A stretch of 64,000 nt of DNA. Source: Rhynchospora pubera (taxonomy: Eukaryota > Streptophyta > Magnoliopsida > Poales > Cyperaceae). The notes below the pieces were generated by a model that saw only the letters and a program-made list of their open reading frames with translations, did not search any database and was not told the origin of the DNA. Positions 1-13,400 of the stretch are shown here, piece by piece. How positions within the stretch are numbered: the stretch's first letter is position 1; every line of letters begins with the position of its first letter. The stretch covers positions 80,369,676 through 80,433,675 of the forward strand of contig CM051460.1 of NCBI GenBank assembly GCA_028095005.1, in the 5' to 3' direction. The position numbers and the translations under genes are program-made.

Positions 1-1419
1 AGTCAGTTTCTTCTCCCCTCTCTAAAAAAAATTAACTATGTTATTTGTTTTTTTTTTAAATTTGTCAGTCCAAATATGTTGCTCCAACAAAAAATCATGT
101 TCCCCGAAGCACCTCCCACCTCTGCGCCCGCGCCCTCCCATCCCTCCACACTTTCTCTCCTCTCCGCGACTCAGAACTGGAGCAGAGCTATCTCTCGGCA
201 CTTTTCGCTCAAAGGATAAGGCAAATAGACATCGATGCCTCTCTCTCTCTCTCTCTAGCTGCTGCGACTCAGAGACTGGCAATATCTTCAATTGAAATCG
301 TGGCGTGGAAGTCTTCGATTGGACGGTCTGTGAGATTAATTAATCTGGTCACATTGCAAATTTTCTTTCAATTTTCCATAGATTCTTTTAATGGTAGTGC
401 TAAGTTTGACGGAATCCGGAATTTGAAGTCTCAAGGTGCTATAAATTGAACAAAGGGGAAGCTCTCAAAGTTTGATCAAGGTGTCCATGCTGTATCAGGT
501 AATTAAAATTCACATTATTTTGTATTTTTTATGCTCCAGTTCCAGAACAGCATTCCAAATTATTACAAAATTTGTCTTCATGCAAATTTCTAATTTCTTA
601 TATTTGGTGAAAAATAGCGTTCCTTCATTACAATTTAATTCTGAGGTCATTCATATAATTTAGCTTCTGAGAATCAATTATTAATCTTCTTCTCTTCTTT
701 TTCTTCTGAATTTTGCAATATTCTGACCAGACAGTATCATATCTGCAAAATTGCATCTGAAACGAAAGTTCACATTGTGAAATTATTTCTTCAGTATCGT
801 AAACAGCTATATGTGCTAAATCTAGACAAAGCATGTAACAAATCTACTAGCCATAATAACCTTTGTATTTTTTATTAGGTCCAGCTGTGTTCGGTTCAGA
901 TCTGAACGTTTTCTTTGGATAATTAAGTTTTTGTTAGGCTACATTCCTAAATTTCAAAAGTAAAATATCTCTTGTTGACAGCCGCTGTCAATGTAATCTA
1001 AAAAAAAAAAAAAAGCAAAATATCTCATTAGGTCTCATTTGAGCTGGGATGGATAGCACCGTTTATAGCAGTAGTGCTACATCTACATGAAACTTCAGAT
1101 ATTCTGTTGGAAACTAAAATAAAAATAGAAATAATCAAACAATACAAACATTCAGGGCTTTAGAAAATTCTTTATTTAAAAGAATAGAATCACTTTTGAA
1201 TAGACTCGAGAATGGTATATATCGCGTTTTTCAATAAAATATGCTTGCTAAAATCATATCCACCAATCCAAATTTAAATCCATGTTCAGCAAACCAAATA
1301 AAACTTTGAAAATAAGAAAAACAGAGAAAAGGTAGCAGAATTGTTCTGACATCCATTTTTTTTCCATGACGACTACCAAAAATATAGTAAAGAAACAATC
1401 CATAAATGACTCTAGAAAA
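1..1419. other. 3' flank of RLK copy 1, duplicated at 56.8-58.3 kb
   Basis: No convincing protein gene. From about 150 to 1250 the sequence aligns in the same orientation with about 56830-58260, so it is 3' flank carried along in the tandem RLK duplication. It holds a CT-rich run (240-258) and a stretch that looks like a non-coding plus-strand exon ending at a consensus donor (GT at 499-500). That donor is retained in the second copy (57157-57158). The remainder to the RLK stop codon is A+T-rich 3' UTR and flank. The 63-89-codon open frames here are not conserved in the second copy and are left out. Confidence 0.6.
1171..1176 (-). terminator. Poly(A) signal candidate of RLK copy 1
   Basis: Reads AATAAA on the minus strand about 245 bases past the stop codon. 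The same hexamer in the same context occurs 3' of RLK copy 2 (58164-58169), which supports use as the near-upstream polyadenylation element. Confidence 0.45.
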
Positions 1420-4400
1420 TCATCTCGCTGAAGGACCTGGAGCAGGACCACTCATGTAAGCCATCTCGAAAGCACTGTTCTGACTAACATCGATTACAAA
1501 ATTGTCATTCCTTGAATAATTATGTGGATAAGTACTAGTGGTCCTCCCACTACGGGTCCCCTCTGTGGAGATCTCCAGGTCTAGGCTTTCCTTGAGTTCC
1601 ATGACAACAAGATTCATAGTCGGCCTATTAGCAGAACTGTTCTCAGTACACTTGCGCGCCAGATCCGTAACCTTCCAAACAGAGTTTATGTCATACTGGC
1701 CATGCATTCTCGGGTCAATTATGCTTTCTATATCTCCTCTAGATAGCCTTTGACTCACCCAGTGTGTCACATGACTGCCTTCTGGACCCCCAATAATAGG
1801 AGGCTGGCATGTGAGGATCACGAGGAGGACAACTCCAAAGCTGAACACGTCACTCTTTTCGCTGAGTTGGTATGAAGAATAATACCTGAGATGCACCTCT
1901 TATATCATGGCAATGTAAATGAATTTCTGTGGATTAAAATATTTTATAAAAAGCCCATATTCATGGAGCCAACCGAAAAAAAACTTTTTTCAGGTAGTAC
2001 TACAAAACTTTAATCTATATTTGGATTGGCTAAGGGATTCATTGAATATGCAGTTAAAAATATGGTGGCCAGCTACTATGATTAATTCATTGATAAATAG
2101 GTCTTCTATGACTAAAAATTAAATAATGACGTTAATTATGTTGTGAAAAGCAATAGAAAAAATGAAATAATTTAAAAAAAAAAATGTCTCACTCAGGATC
2201 CAGATAGCCTGGGGTGCCTACTATTCCAGTTGAAATATGACTGCTAACATCATTATTAAATGCTCTGGAGAGCCCAAAATCAGCTATCTTTGCCTCGAGT
2301 TTCGCATTTAAAAGAATGTTGCTGGTCTTTACATCTCTATGGATTAGTGGTGGATTGCATGCCTTATGCAAATATTCCAACCCTTCATTACATTTGTATA
2401 AATAAGTAAACTAAAAGATAATACGACTGACCAATGATGTCGAAAGCTCGAAATCTTTTATTATAATTTATGGCTGTTGTAGTCCGGTGTCTCTATATTT
2501 TAGTGCAGTTTTCTAAACAGGCATGAGAAGGGAAGAAAAAGTAAAGTATTGCAGCCATTAATAACAACATTGCAATTCTAACATATTTTTCTAGGTTGAT
2601 TTACCAACTTTCAATTGTAACATTGCAAGTAAAGTATATGGTGTTTCTTCTTAACAACTAATAGTAACTCTACAGAAAGTTGTGCATGTAATTCTAGATT
2701 TTCAGAAGTTTGTATACCAAGTGCAGATTCATATGCAATTCGAACACGTTGTTTCCAAGTCAGAAGTCTGGCATTGTCTGCATGCAATTGACAGATTTAA
2801 AGAATCTTAAAAGTAAATCCTAACCAAATAATAGATTTATTATTCCCAGTGTAGAAAAACAAGAAGATTTGCATTAAAGGAGGTAATCACCTGTGAGCTT
2901 ATCTTGTAGAGTTCCTTCTTGCATGTACTCGTATACAAGCGCCATGCAATCTCCATCCATGCAATAGCCAATTAAGGACACCAAATTCTTGTGATGGACT
3001 CTTGTCAAATTTTGAGCCTGGAAACAAAAAAATATACACTATAAGAAAGATGGTTTTTACATAGATTTTTATTGCTAGACTTTTTTATTTATGTTGGACA
3101 TTGATCTATTGCTAGATTTATTTTTTTTATTGCTAGATTCAATTGATGTACTAAATCTAGAATTTTTTTAGCAAGACACAATTTCATATTAATATCTCCT
3201 TAAAAATCTAGCAATTTATTTTTGCTAGACTTTTCTAATCTTGTAATATCTAGTGTAGCAATTTAAAAAAGTCTAGCAATTTATTGTTGCTACATTAGAT
3301 ATTACAAGATTCGAAAAGTCTATCAAAAATAACTTGCTAGATTTTTAAGGAGCTATTGATAGAAAATTGAGTCTTGCTAAAAAAATTGCTAGATTTAATG
3401 CATCAAATAAATCTAGCAATAGAATAATAATCAACATAAATAAAAAAAGTCTAGCTATGAAGTCTATGTAAAGTTCATCTTTTTTGTAGTGATATATATA
3501 TTTATCGGATCTTAATTTGACATACCTCCACAAGATTTTATTATTAGCCTCATTATTAATGCCTATATCAATTTCAAAAGAGAAACTGTTGTATTATGAA
3601 TTACCAACATTAAGCTTTTGGGGTTTTGCAACAGCTAAGGTACGAATATGTAAGATAAATGGTTACCTCAGCCAAGAACTCTTTTACTCCTTGTGATGAT
3701 GAGTGAGACCGCCTCTTCACTGCAACTTGAGTTCCATTCTCTAGAGCACCCACATACACACTTCCAAATCCCCCCCTGCCTATCTTGTTTGTGAAGTTAT
3801 AAGTAATTCCTATCAGATCATTGTAACTGAATCGACGGTTCTTGAAATCCCACATGCTTTCTCTTGGTTGTTTTGGTTTAGGTACTTTCGCATCTAGCTC
3901 ATTTAATTGAGCATTCACATCTAGCTCATTTGTGTAGTTTTGCATATGATTATCTGCTTGAGGGGTCAATGTGTTGCTATCATTTGGTTTTGTTGTGTTT
4001 AATTGGGTATCTGTAAAATGAAATAATATGAGTAATGTTTTTCCATCCTTAATTGCAAACCGCAGTACCTTTTTTAAATAAAATCATTAATAATGTTCAA
4101 TGAAAAGTTAATAAAGAGATTTTAGATGGTATATAGAGAAGAGTTTTCTGTTGATACTGAAAATATACCACAGCAGGTAGTTCCTAAGCAATAAGAAAGA
4201 TAAGGACTATTAGCCTAAGATGACCAGTTCCAAACTGCACTGCGCAACTAACCTGTCATCTTACATTTAGAATGATTGAAGGATATTAGAGGCCTTAACA
4301 ATGCACAATAACCCTTCTATCTGAAATTTCTATCTATAAACTATAATAGAACTGTGATTTTATTTATCTAAAATGGAAAAAAAAAGGTTGAACTTACATT

Positions 4401-7400
4401 TGCGTCTTTTCAAGCACAGAACTGTCATAATGGCTCCTGCAATGAGAAGCAACACAACTACACAAGCGACTGCTATATTAATTGCTGGAATTGGTTTTTT
4501 CTTATCAAACCTAAATGAAAATAAAAATTTGAGGAAACAAATTACCAGTTCAGTGAGCTCAATCCCATTTAAATAGAATGCATCAAGCAAAAACCTTTCA
4601 CTCCAGACATTTAAAATTTTACTGCTAATGGATTAAATTTTTTTTCCTGCCACATGATTTGTTATAAAAGAAACAAAAAAGATGTCTCTTTGATCAGTTC
4701 GTCTGCATAGTGCATACTATGGATGAGCAGAAGCACAACCATGGTTCTGAAACTCGGAATCGGAATCGGACTCGGACTGTTGGTCCGAGGAGTCGGATCG
4801 GATGACTCGGAAAAAAATCGGGTGACTCGGATTTTTTTTTTAAAAAAATCATATTTCTTGCCTAAAATCAGAAAAAATATGAAAAAAATCGGAACAAAAT
4901 ATTTATTCAAAAATATTTTAATAACTCAAATATTTGAAGATAAAAAATCAATTATAATATAAAATAATATAACTTTAGTTTTTTTCAAAAATAAAATAAA
5001 AAAAATAAGTAAAGTTTTAATGATTTAATTAAATATATTTTAACAAATTAATTTTTAAACGAATATAATTTCATTAAAACTATCTTAACATATTAGTTAG
5101 AATCGTAGAGAAAGAAATAGAAATTATAATTTTATTATATGTTTTTGGATCGATTTTTGGATCAATTATAATTTTATAATAAAATTATTTCACTTCTGAT
5201 TAATCCAGACCGTCTGATCATATTTAAATGGAAAAAATAAAAAAAATGAAGAAATGGAGCTGTCCATTATAGTCCATTTCTCTTCTTCTCCTCTTTCGGT
5301 CTTTCCCGTTCCCAAATATTTTCCTCCCTCTTTTCTGATAGATAAATCCCCTCGTGAGCAGCCGCCATGGTGCTTTTCTCGGCCACCTGACGTGATTTCT
5401 CCACGCTAGCAACCTTTTCCGGTGTTCCCGTAGCCCCCTTCACCTCTCTCTATTAATGAAAATCACCATTAATGGTGCCCCAACCCGATTCCGCTCCAAA
5501 CCGCTAGAAATCGGATCGTCCTCTGCCGAGTCCGTTCCGAATCGCCCGAGTTGACTCGGACTCGGCCGAGTTTTTGAACCATGAGCACAACAACGGATAT
5601 CATGGAATCCTCATTGTGAATTACCGCCTCCTGGTTCCACGGATCAAAATGAGATCGACTGATTATTTTTCTTTCTGTTATGTTTTGGGATTCTGTAAGC
5701 ACATCTGTGGCATTACTACACAATGTATACAGATGTAGAATTACTCTGTGAGGTTACGAGTTGTGCAGACAGTAAAGCTAAATCTTGGGATGGGGTTCTT
5801 ACGAACAAAATGGGTGTAATCTACCCTCCCCTAACTTGTTATCATGGTTCAGAAATTTGCCGATTTTGATTTGAATCGGCCGACTCGGTGCAGAATCGGT
5901 GGAGACCGAGCCGATTTTAGGCGGTTTGGAACAGAATCGTGTGATATCATTAAAAACGGCCATTAAGGGTCGTGTTTATCAACAGAGAGAGGAGAAAGGG
6001 GTATCGGGAACAGCGTTTAGGGGCGAGGAAAACGCGTGGGAGGCCGTTGGAGCAGGAAAGAAGAATGGCGGCGCCCTCTATGTTGGATGGATCGACCTTT
6101 TTTTATTGGTTTTTCTATAGCGCTATTTTATCGGAATTGCTTAAGAATATTTCTAAGATTTTATCATTTCCATCATTCCACTGTTGTTTCTGTTTCTAGC
6201 GATGCTTTTTTTTATTTTTGGAAAAAATAGATCCAGCGTTGTTTCCGTTTCTACTTTCGATCCTCATCCCCTGAACTCCTTACCAACCTAAAGCGTACGC
6301 TGTCCCCTCTCCCACATACGCTGTACGTTGTCCTCCCACCCCCCTCCTCCCCTCACACACACATACTCCCATCTCCATTGCCTCCCTCCCTCTATGTAAT
6401 ATGAGTGATTGTCCTAATTCGAATATTAACTATTGTAGTTAATATATGTAATTGCTGTAGTTGGACTACTAATTGTTCTAGTTATTATAAATAATTATTG
6501 TAGTTCAGATACTAACTATTGTAGTTAATATGAGTAATTGTTGCAGTTGGAATACTAATTGTTGAAGTTAATATATATATATAATTGTTGAAGGTAATAT
6601 CGTAACTGTTGAAGGTAATATCGTAACTGTTGAAATTATATATATAACTGTTGAAGTTAATATATATATAATTGTAGGAGATAGTATCATAATCGTTGAA
6701 GGTAATATCATAACCGTTGAAGTTATATAAATTAACTTCAACAATTATATGTATAACTGTTGAAGTAAAAGGAATACGAAGGGCGGGGAAGGGGAGCGAA
6801 AAAGGATCTTACGGAAGGGAAGCGAAGCAAGAATGAGTTTTGGATTTCCAAAAACGAAAAATGCGTATAGGGGATGGTAGCCAAAAATAGAAAACGTGTT
6901 ACTAACTGTTGGGGATGATAGGGATGGTGAATATTGGAGATGAAAATATCGCTATTTTAGAAAACGCGTTAGTAACTGTTGGAGAAAACGCTATTTTAGC
7001 CAAAAATAGAAAACACATTAGTAACTGTTAGAAAACGCGTTAGCCCCGCTATTTTATTATTATTATTATTTGATGAAAATATCTCTAGAAAGGGGGAGAC
7101 GGGAAAAAAACTTGTGGAGAATGAAATTAAGGTCCAACTAGAACAATCTCAGTTCAAGTACCTGGAATCGGACAGTGAAGATTATTATAAATTGAAAATA
7201 AAAATAAATAAGAACATGCTTGATCAAAAGAAATGTCAAAGGCACACAAAAATTTATTTATTTTTTATTCTACGATCCTATCTGATATATTACGATGCTT
7301 TTAGTGCAAATCTGCTTATAAAAAAAAATTATAAGAATATTTTACTAATCATGAAATTTGTTTTAACTATTTTCAAAATTTTATTTTCTGAAAAAGCTGA

Positions 7401-10400
7401 CGTATAAAAACAGCTTCCAAAATTAGAGAATGGCTAACGCGCCATCGATGGCACGTGCCATCAATTTTCTATCCACTCGTTTTTTCGAGATCCAAAATTC
7501 AAACGGTCGATCTAAACCGTTCAAGTTGATCACAATATTGAAATACCCTTAGAGACCAAATTTTACATTTTTTTCAATTTTTTTTGCTATTTATTATGAT
7601 ATTTTCAATTTGGAGGACCTGAAATACTCTAATCATAATATTTTTAAAAGTAGCATAATAAATAGCAAAAAAATTCAAAAAAATATAACATTTTGTCTCC
7701 AAGGATATTTCAATATGGAGAACAACTAGAACGGTTTGGAGTGACCATTTGAATTTTGGATCTCGAAAAATGACTTGATGGCACGGGACCCTCTGTGCCA
7801 TCGATGGCACGTTAGCCATCCTCTCCAAAATTATATATTATATATATATATTGATTGATTCCAATCTTTGATTTTTATAATTTCATTTTTTTTTTGTTCT
7901 TATTTCTTAATTTTCAATGCATAAAACATGATTTCTATAAAAATCAGATTTTTCCGATCGAGTTCACCCGATTATTTTTTCCTATTTGAGCGAGTCGACT
8001 CCTTGGACCAATATTCAAGTCCAATTTTGATTTCGATTTTGAGAACCATGTTGTTATAGGCTGCTATCTATTCTACATGCTCCACCCATTTATAAAAAGA
8101 GATGGGCTAAAATCAGCCACGACTGACGGATGCAACCGTCAGCTACGATCAAATCTCAATTTTTGAGATTCTAACAGTCGATCTGAACCGTTCAATGTGT
8201 TTTTCATATTGAAATCTCATTGGAGACCAAATTTTATATTTTTCTGATTTTATTTACTATTTTTTTTAGATTTTTAAAAATCATAGTTATTGAAGGGTCC
8301 AGAATTGTTTAGATTAAGAATTTTGTAAAATATCAAACAAATAATAAAAAGTTTCAGAAAAATATAAAATTTGGTCTCCAATGAGATTTCAATATGGAGA
8401 ACACATTGAACGATTCGGATCGACTATTAGAATCTCGAAAATTGAAATTTGATCGTAGCTGACGGATGCAACCGTCAGTCGTGGCTGATTTTAGCCCATC
8501 TCTTATAAAAATCTCTACTGATTATCTCCTCGCGGTATAGACATAGTTTGGACTTCTTATGGGAATTTATAAAAAACTTCAAGATTATAATTCAACGTTT
8601 CTTCGTACTACCAAATTAACTAACCCACCTAAATGAGTCGGTACATTACATGAGAAAAGTTTACATATTATTATTGTTTGTTTCTTAAGTCTAGCAAACG
8701 AAACCACCAAAATGGATGAGTAAATTACATATGATGAAAAAAATTTACATATGTATTTCTATTTTCAAAATGAAAAATAATTATTATTTCAATGAAATTT
8801 TTCATATGTGTCGTGCTCTCTTTTCAAACACAATGCACAATCAATTCAGTAATATTTTTTTTTTCTATTTTGATGAGTGAATAAAAAATCTAACAAAAAA
8901 TTTCTTTCTATTAAGGATGAAGAGCTTATAAACTTATATCCATTGCTAACATCTAGTCATTAGTTTAAAGAATCAATGACTAAGATTGCATAGAGTTATA
9001 TTTTTCGCCTAGTTAATTATTTTAGCCCTCGAATATGTACTTTTAGGATAGAATTTTTTTTTTTTTGTTTATTTGTGGATGTAAGTTTTTGTTAGTGTAT
9101 TTCTTAAACGAGCAGAAATAAAATTTAAGTCTAGTATAACAAAAACAGTCCATCTATTTTGTTGCATATCAAAAATTACAACTCAATAAAACATACCTAA
9201 AGGTTAGTTTCCCGTCCTGATTTCTTTTCTTAAGACCAGAAGGAAGGGTGGTTGAAATCTTCCCATTACCAGTTACGTCTCTGAAAGTACCATAAAATAA
9301 TTACCCATTTTGTGATGTCACTTTTATTGAAGAAAATAATGGTTGGTTTGAAAACCTACAGGTATGTAAGAGCAGATAATTGATCTAGAAAAGTAGGAAG
9401 ATCCCCCGACAAGTCATTATGTGATAAGTCCCTGGAAAAAGGGGAAGCAAGAAATTAGTTAATGTTTAATTTTCACAGCCCCAAATGAAAAATGTTGTGT
9501 ATTATAAGGAGGTTTCGCAGAATTATAAAAAATTTTTTAGGTAAAAGCATCGAGCTCAAAGAAGAAACTCGATTTAACATACAATGACTTGAGAGTGCTT
9601 AGATTTCCAAAAGAAGATACTATGGCTCCAGTAAGCCCAGAAGACGATAAATTTCTGAAAAAACATTTCACTAGTCAGAGTAAACAATCATGCAATGTTT
9701 GAAGTAGATAAATGAAATTAAAGAAGATATTGGAAGTACACACAATGATGTGATCCTTGGGCTATGGTTGGAATCAGAGGTGCATGTAACCCCTTTCCAC
9801 GAGTATTCAGTAGGAACACAAGGATCTCCACTCCAGCCTTTGTTTATTTGGTAGTTGGCCTTAATTTTATTAATGGCAGTGACTGTAATTCAAATTATAT
9901 ATATTATGGTATGATTAATTAACTACATAAGTAGGCATGTTTATATGGCTTTGAAGGAAGCAGAGCTCGAATTTGAAACCAATAATACAAAAAAGATGAA
10001 AACTATCAGCTGTATTAGAAAAGAGGCAACTGTAGAAAAGAGAGTTAAAAAAAAATGAAAAGAGACAAAGAATGTAATGGTTACTTGAAGAAAAAATTGA
10101 GTCCAAGAGAATAATACTTTCGACAAATAATCGAAGGTTTCCTAATCATGCAAAAGTTTTTGTGCTACCATTAAATCAGCTGTACTGAAAACTTAACCAG
10201 GATTGTCAGACTGGGGACCTAAAATAGGAAATAATACCATGAATAACTCAATGTACTTATAAAACCAGTATGATCAAACTTACAATCTCCACTGTAGGTT
10301 TGTATCCCAGTGGCAGGGCTTATCACATAGAGTTCAAAGGCATTCAATAGAGGTGGGAGAGTTGAGTTTGAAGTCGCCTTAAGTGACACGTTATATGGAT

Positions 10401-13400
10401 CAGAGGAAGTTTCATCCTCATATGTAGCCCAATCAGGATATAGTTTATCCGGTACAATAGATTTAAAATTTTTATCAGGTAGTCCATTAATTAATATATC
10501 AAACTGCCTAAGTGCATTGGGTGGTATGTCCTGGATCTCCCCATAGTGAAGAATTACAAAAAATGCAGTGGATGCATTGTCAGAGGTCCAGGTGAGGTCC
10601 AGGGATTGTCTGGGGCTTGAAGTGGTGGCAGCAGTTTGCATCACGATAGAGGGAGTTGCGAAGTCTGTGTCGCGTTGCACAGATGAGTTGGTTGAGATAC
10701 TTGTCCACGAATCCTTTGTGTAGTTCGTCCAAAGCCGGTCATATGGATCAGAAGGGTACCTAAATATATTTTTGGTTTGTAACCATGTGTGGTGGAAGAA
10801 AAATATGAGTGCTCTGACCATATTTGTATTATAATTTTTGTTGAATTGCTGTAATATTTAAATAGAACACTGAATTTCACAGGATAGAAAAATCAATGCC
10901 CTCCAACATAAATAAAGAAATTCGGCATCGATAAGAAACTTGTCAAAATTTGGATGATTATGGCATAATTCAGTAATCTATTGTGGCTCTTTTTAACGAT
11001 AATTATTACATAAATTAGTGATAGAGAACACCAAGTGTTAACGATTACATATATTCCAGAAAAAAGTAGGTAACAACCAATATTTAATTCATTATCAGAG
11101 TTTACTTTTTGTTTTTGTTTTGAGTTGGTTTAGCATAAATTTACCTTAGGTAAGGACCTCCTATGTTCAGTCTTGCAAAGAAAACCAATGATTGTGTAGC
11201 ATTTGCATTTGTATAAAAGGTCGTCTCTAATGGCCTCAGTTCTAGCACAGAGATGAAAGGAGTGCCGCGATTTGTATTTATGAGGCAAACTTGTAGGTAG
11301 TCAGAAGTGGCCGTCGTAATAATCTCATAGAAGAATGTTTCATATGAACTACGCATCTGAACTGTGTTCCAATAATTGACTCCTAAATGGATATCAAAAG
11401 TTGGAGGAGCATTTTTGTTATCATAGTTTCCGTACATAAATAATCCTCTTACGAGGTACTTCGATCCTGCTGATAAGGATCTTAAGGTGTAGCAATTTCG
11501 GGTTCCATTGGGAAAACTCCTGAGGGTCAGAAATATAGTATTGATATCATTAGTGGCATATTTGGAAGCGATTTTGTAGTTCACTCCGGTGTCGATGAAT
11601 TGATCATCAGATACATATGTCAACTTGGTCTCCTCATCGACAGTGGTAGAATTTGCAGCAAGCCCACAGTCAATATTTATAAAGCCTACAAAGGGAAAGG
11701 ATGCATATTATTTTCTTTTAAAAAATTAATTATAAAATAACGAGACAGTCGAAAGAAATTATATGCATGGTTCCCACTTTGTTGAAAGAGTCGTAAAATC
11801 GTTCATACTTTCAGTGAAAATTTATTATTAACATGATCTTAGCGGTTTATTTCGCAAGTTGCGCAAACTTTTTTTTATTTTATATCAAAATTATTAGCAT
11901 GTCATATATCCTCGTTTACCAAACTACATACATGATAAAAAATATTTTTAGACTCTGAAAAAAAATAATATGATAGAAAGTAAAAAAAAAACATTTCATA
12001 AATGATAAAAATTGAGAAGTGTTTCAAAATAATCTGAAACCGAAAATACGATTTTACAAATTATGTAAATATAATAGAATAATTTTTAAAAAATATATAA
12101 AACATCATCAAAGTCGAAAAATAAAAAATTTCAAATAACACTTAATACTATACAATTTTGTGAGAAATCATATAACCAGGATGAAAAACAACTTGATCCA
12201 AATCACTTAATACTATCAATATATACTCCGTTTGGATCATGTAAGAATAAAATTAGGATTAGTTATTCGGACTAAGAAATATTATTCTTAAACGCTCAAG
12301 AATAAGCTTTTTGAGATCTAGAGTGTTATTTTTAAGTGGTCCAATGTTTAGATTAAATTCTTATTCCTATGGTGTTTGGATTATCTTCTTAATGTGAATT
12401 AAGGAATAGTTGGGACCACTTCTTAATCTGGATTAAAAAGATAATCCAAACATCCTAGGAATAAGAATTTAATCCGGATGTTGGACCACTTAAAAATAAC
12501 ATTCTAGATGACAAAAATCTTATTCTTGATCGTTTAGGATTAAAAATTTTAATCCCGAATAACTAATCCTACCCTTAATTTTATATGATCCAATCGGAGC
12601 CAATATATTAGGCAGTATTAAGTGTATATTCTTAATATATATTATAAAAAAGAAATATAAGCCAGTATACAATTTTAATATATGTATATATATATAGATA
12701 GTACTTTTTTAATCCTCTTTAACGTGATGCACTGATGCTAAATATAAAGAAACTAAAGCAAAAAAGATATATAATTTGTACACTCAGGAGTATATCGATT
12801 AAAATAATATTAATAATAAAAACATTCAAATTTTGAGTGATGCCGACACAAAATATCTATGAACTGAAAACAGCTTAAATAATATGTACTTAATCTTTTT
12901 TTTGCTATTGTTGATGAGCGTCAATTATCTATGTATATAATTATTGATATTGGTATTACATATTCACCTTAAAAACATAGAATCTACTTATGTATTTGAG
13001 GAAATTACACAAATCAGAACAATATATGAATCCCGGTTCTACTAAGGCACTGTTCTTAAAAACAGTCCTGCAATAGTGTGGTTGACAGATGGATCCCACT
13101 TGACAGAAAAAGTTTTAAAATATATTATGAACCAACCATAGATAGCCATGTGTACGCTGCTCATGGATATCTCTCCTCAGCATGTGGATGGGTCCACGCT
13201 AAAGCTAAATAAAATAGGCCATGTGATGGACTCGAAAGCTCAAACACAACTAAACAACAATTGTCATAGAAAATCCTATATCCAAAGGCAGTCATGTGAT
13301 GGACTCCGCGCCATTTTCTTTCAAAAATGTATTCGGACCTTTTATCCTTGAATTTCAATAATACATGATGTAAACTACATTAATAGATCTCACATGTTGA

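Larger units (their letters stand above)
5843..8050. mobile_element. Related hAT-like element, 2.2 kb, with a nested MITE
   Basis: Starts CATGGTTCAGAAATTTGCCG and ends, inverted, CATGGTTCTCAAAATCG, the same terminal octamer as the 4740-5583 element. A 7-bp repeat TTGTTAT flanks it (5836-5842, 8051-8057). The empty site is recognisable in RLK copy 2 near 61740. It carries 330 bp of degenerate minisatellite (about 6410-6770) and the nested Mutator-type MITE at 7426-7823. No transposase is visible; the small open frames near 5900-6230 show no known motif. Confidence 0.7.
4511..9196. other. RLK copy 1 intron 7, expanded by insertions
   Basis: 4.7 kb here against about 0.9 kb in copy 2 (61182-62067). 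The two introns align at both ends and between insertions (for example around 4700-4730, 5592-5835 and 8058-8085). The excess is four elements listed separately: 4740-5583, 5843-8050 (with 7426-7823 nested in it) and 8099-8502. About 8512-9190 is A+T-rich sequence with nothing recognised. Confidence 0.8.
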
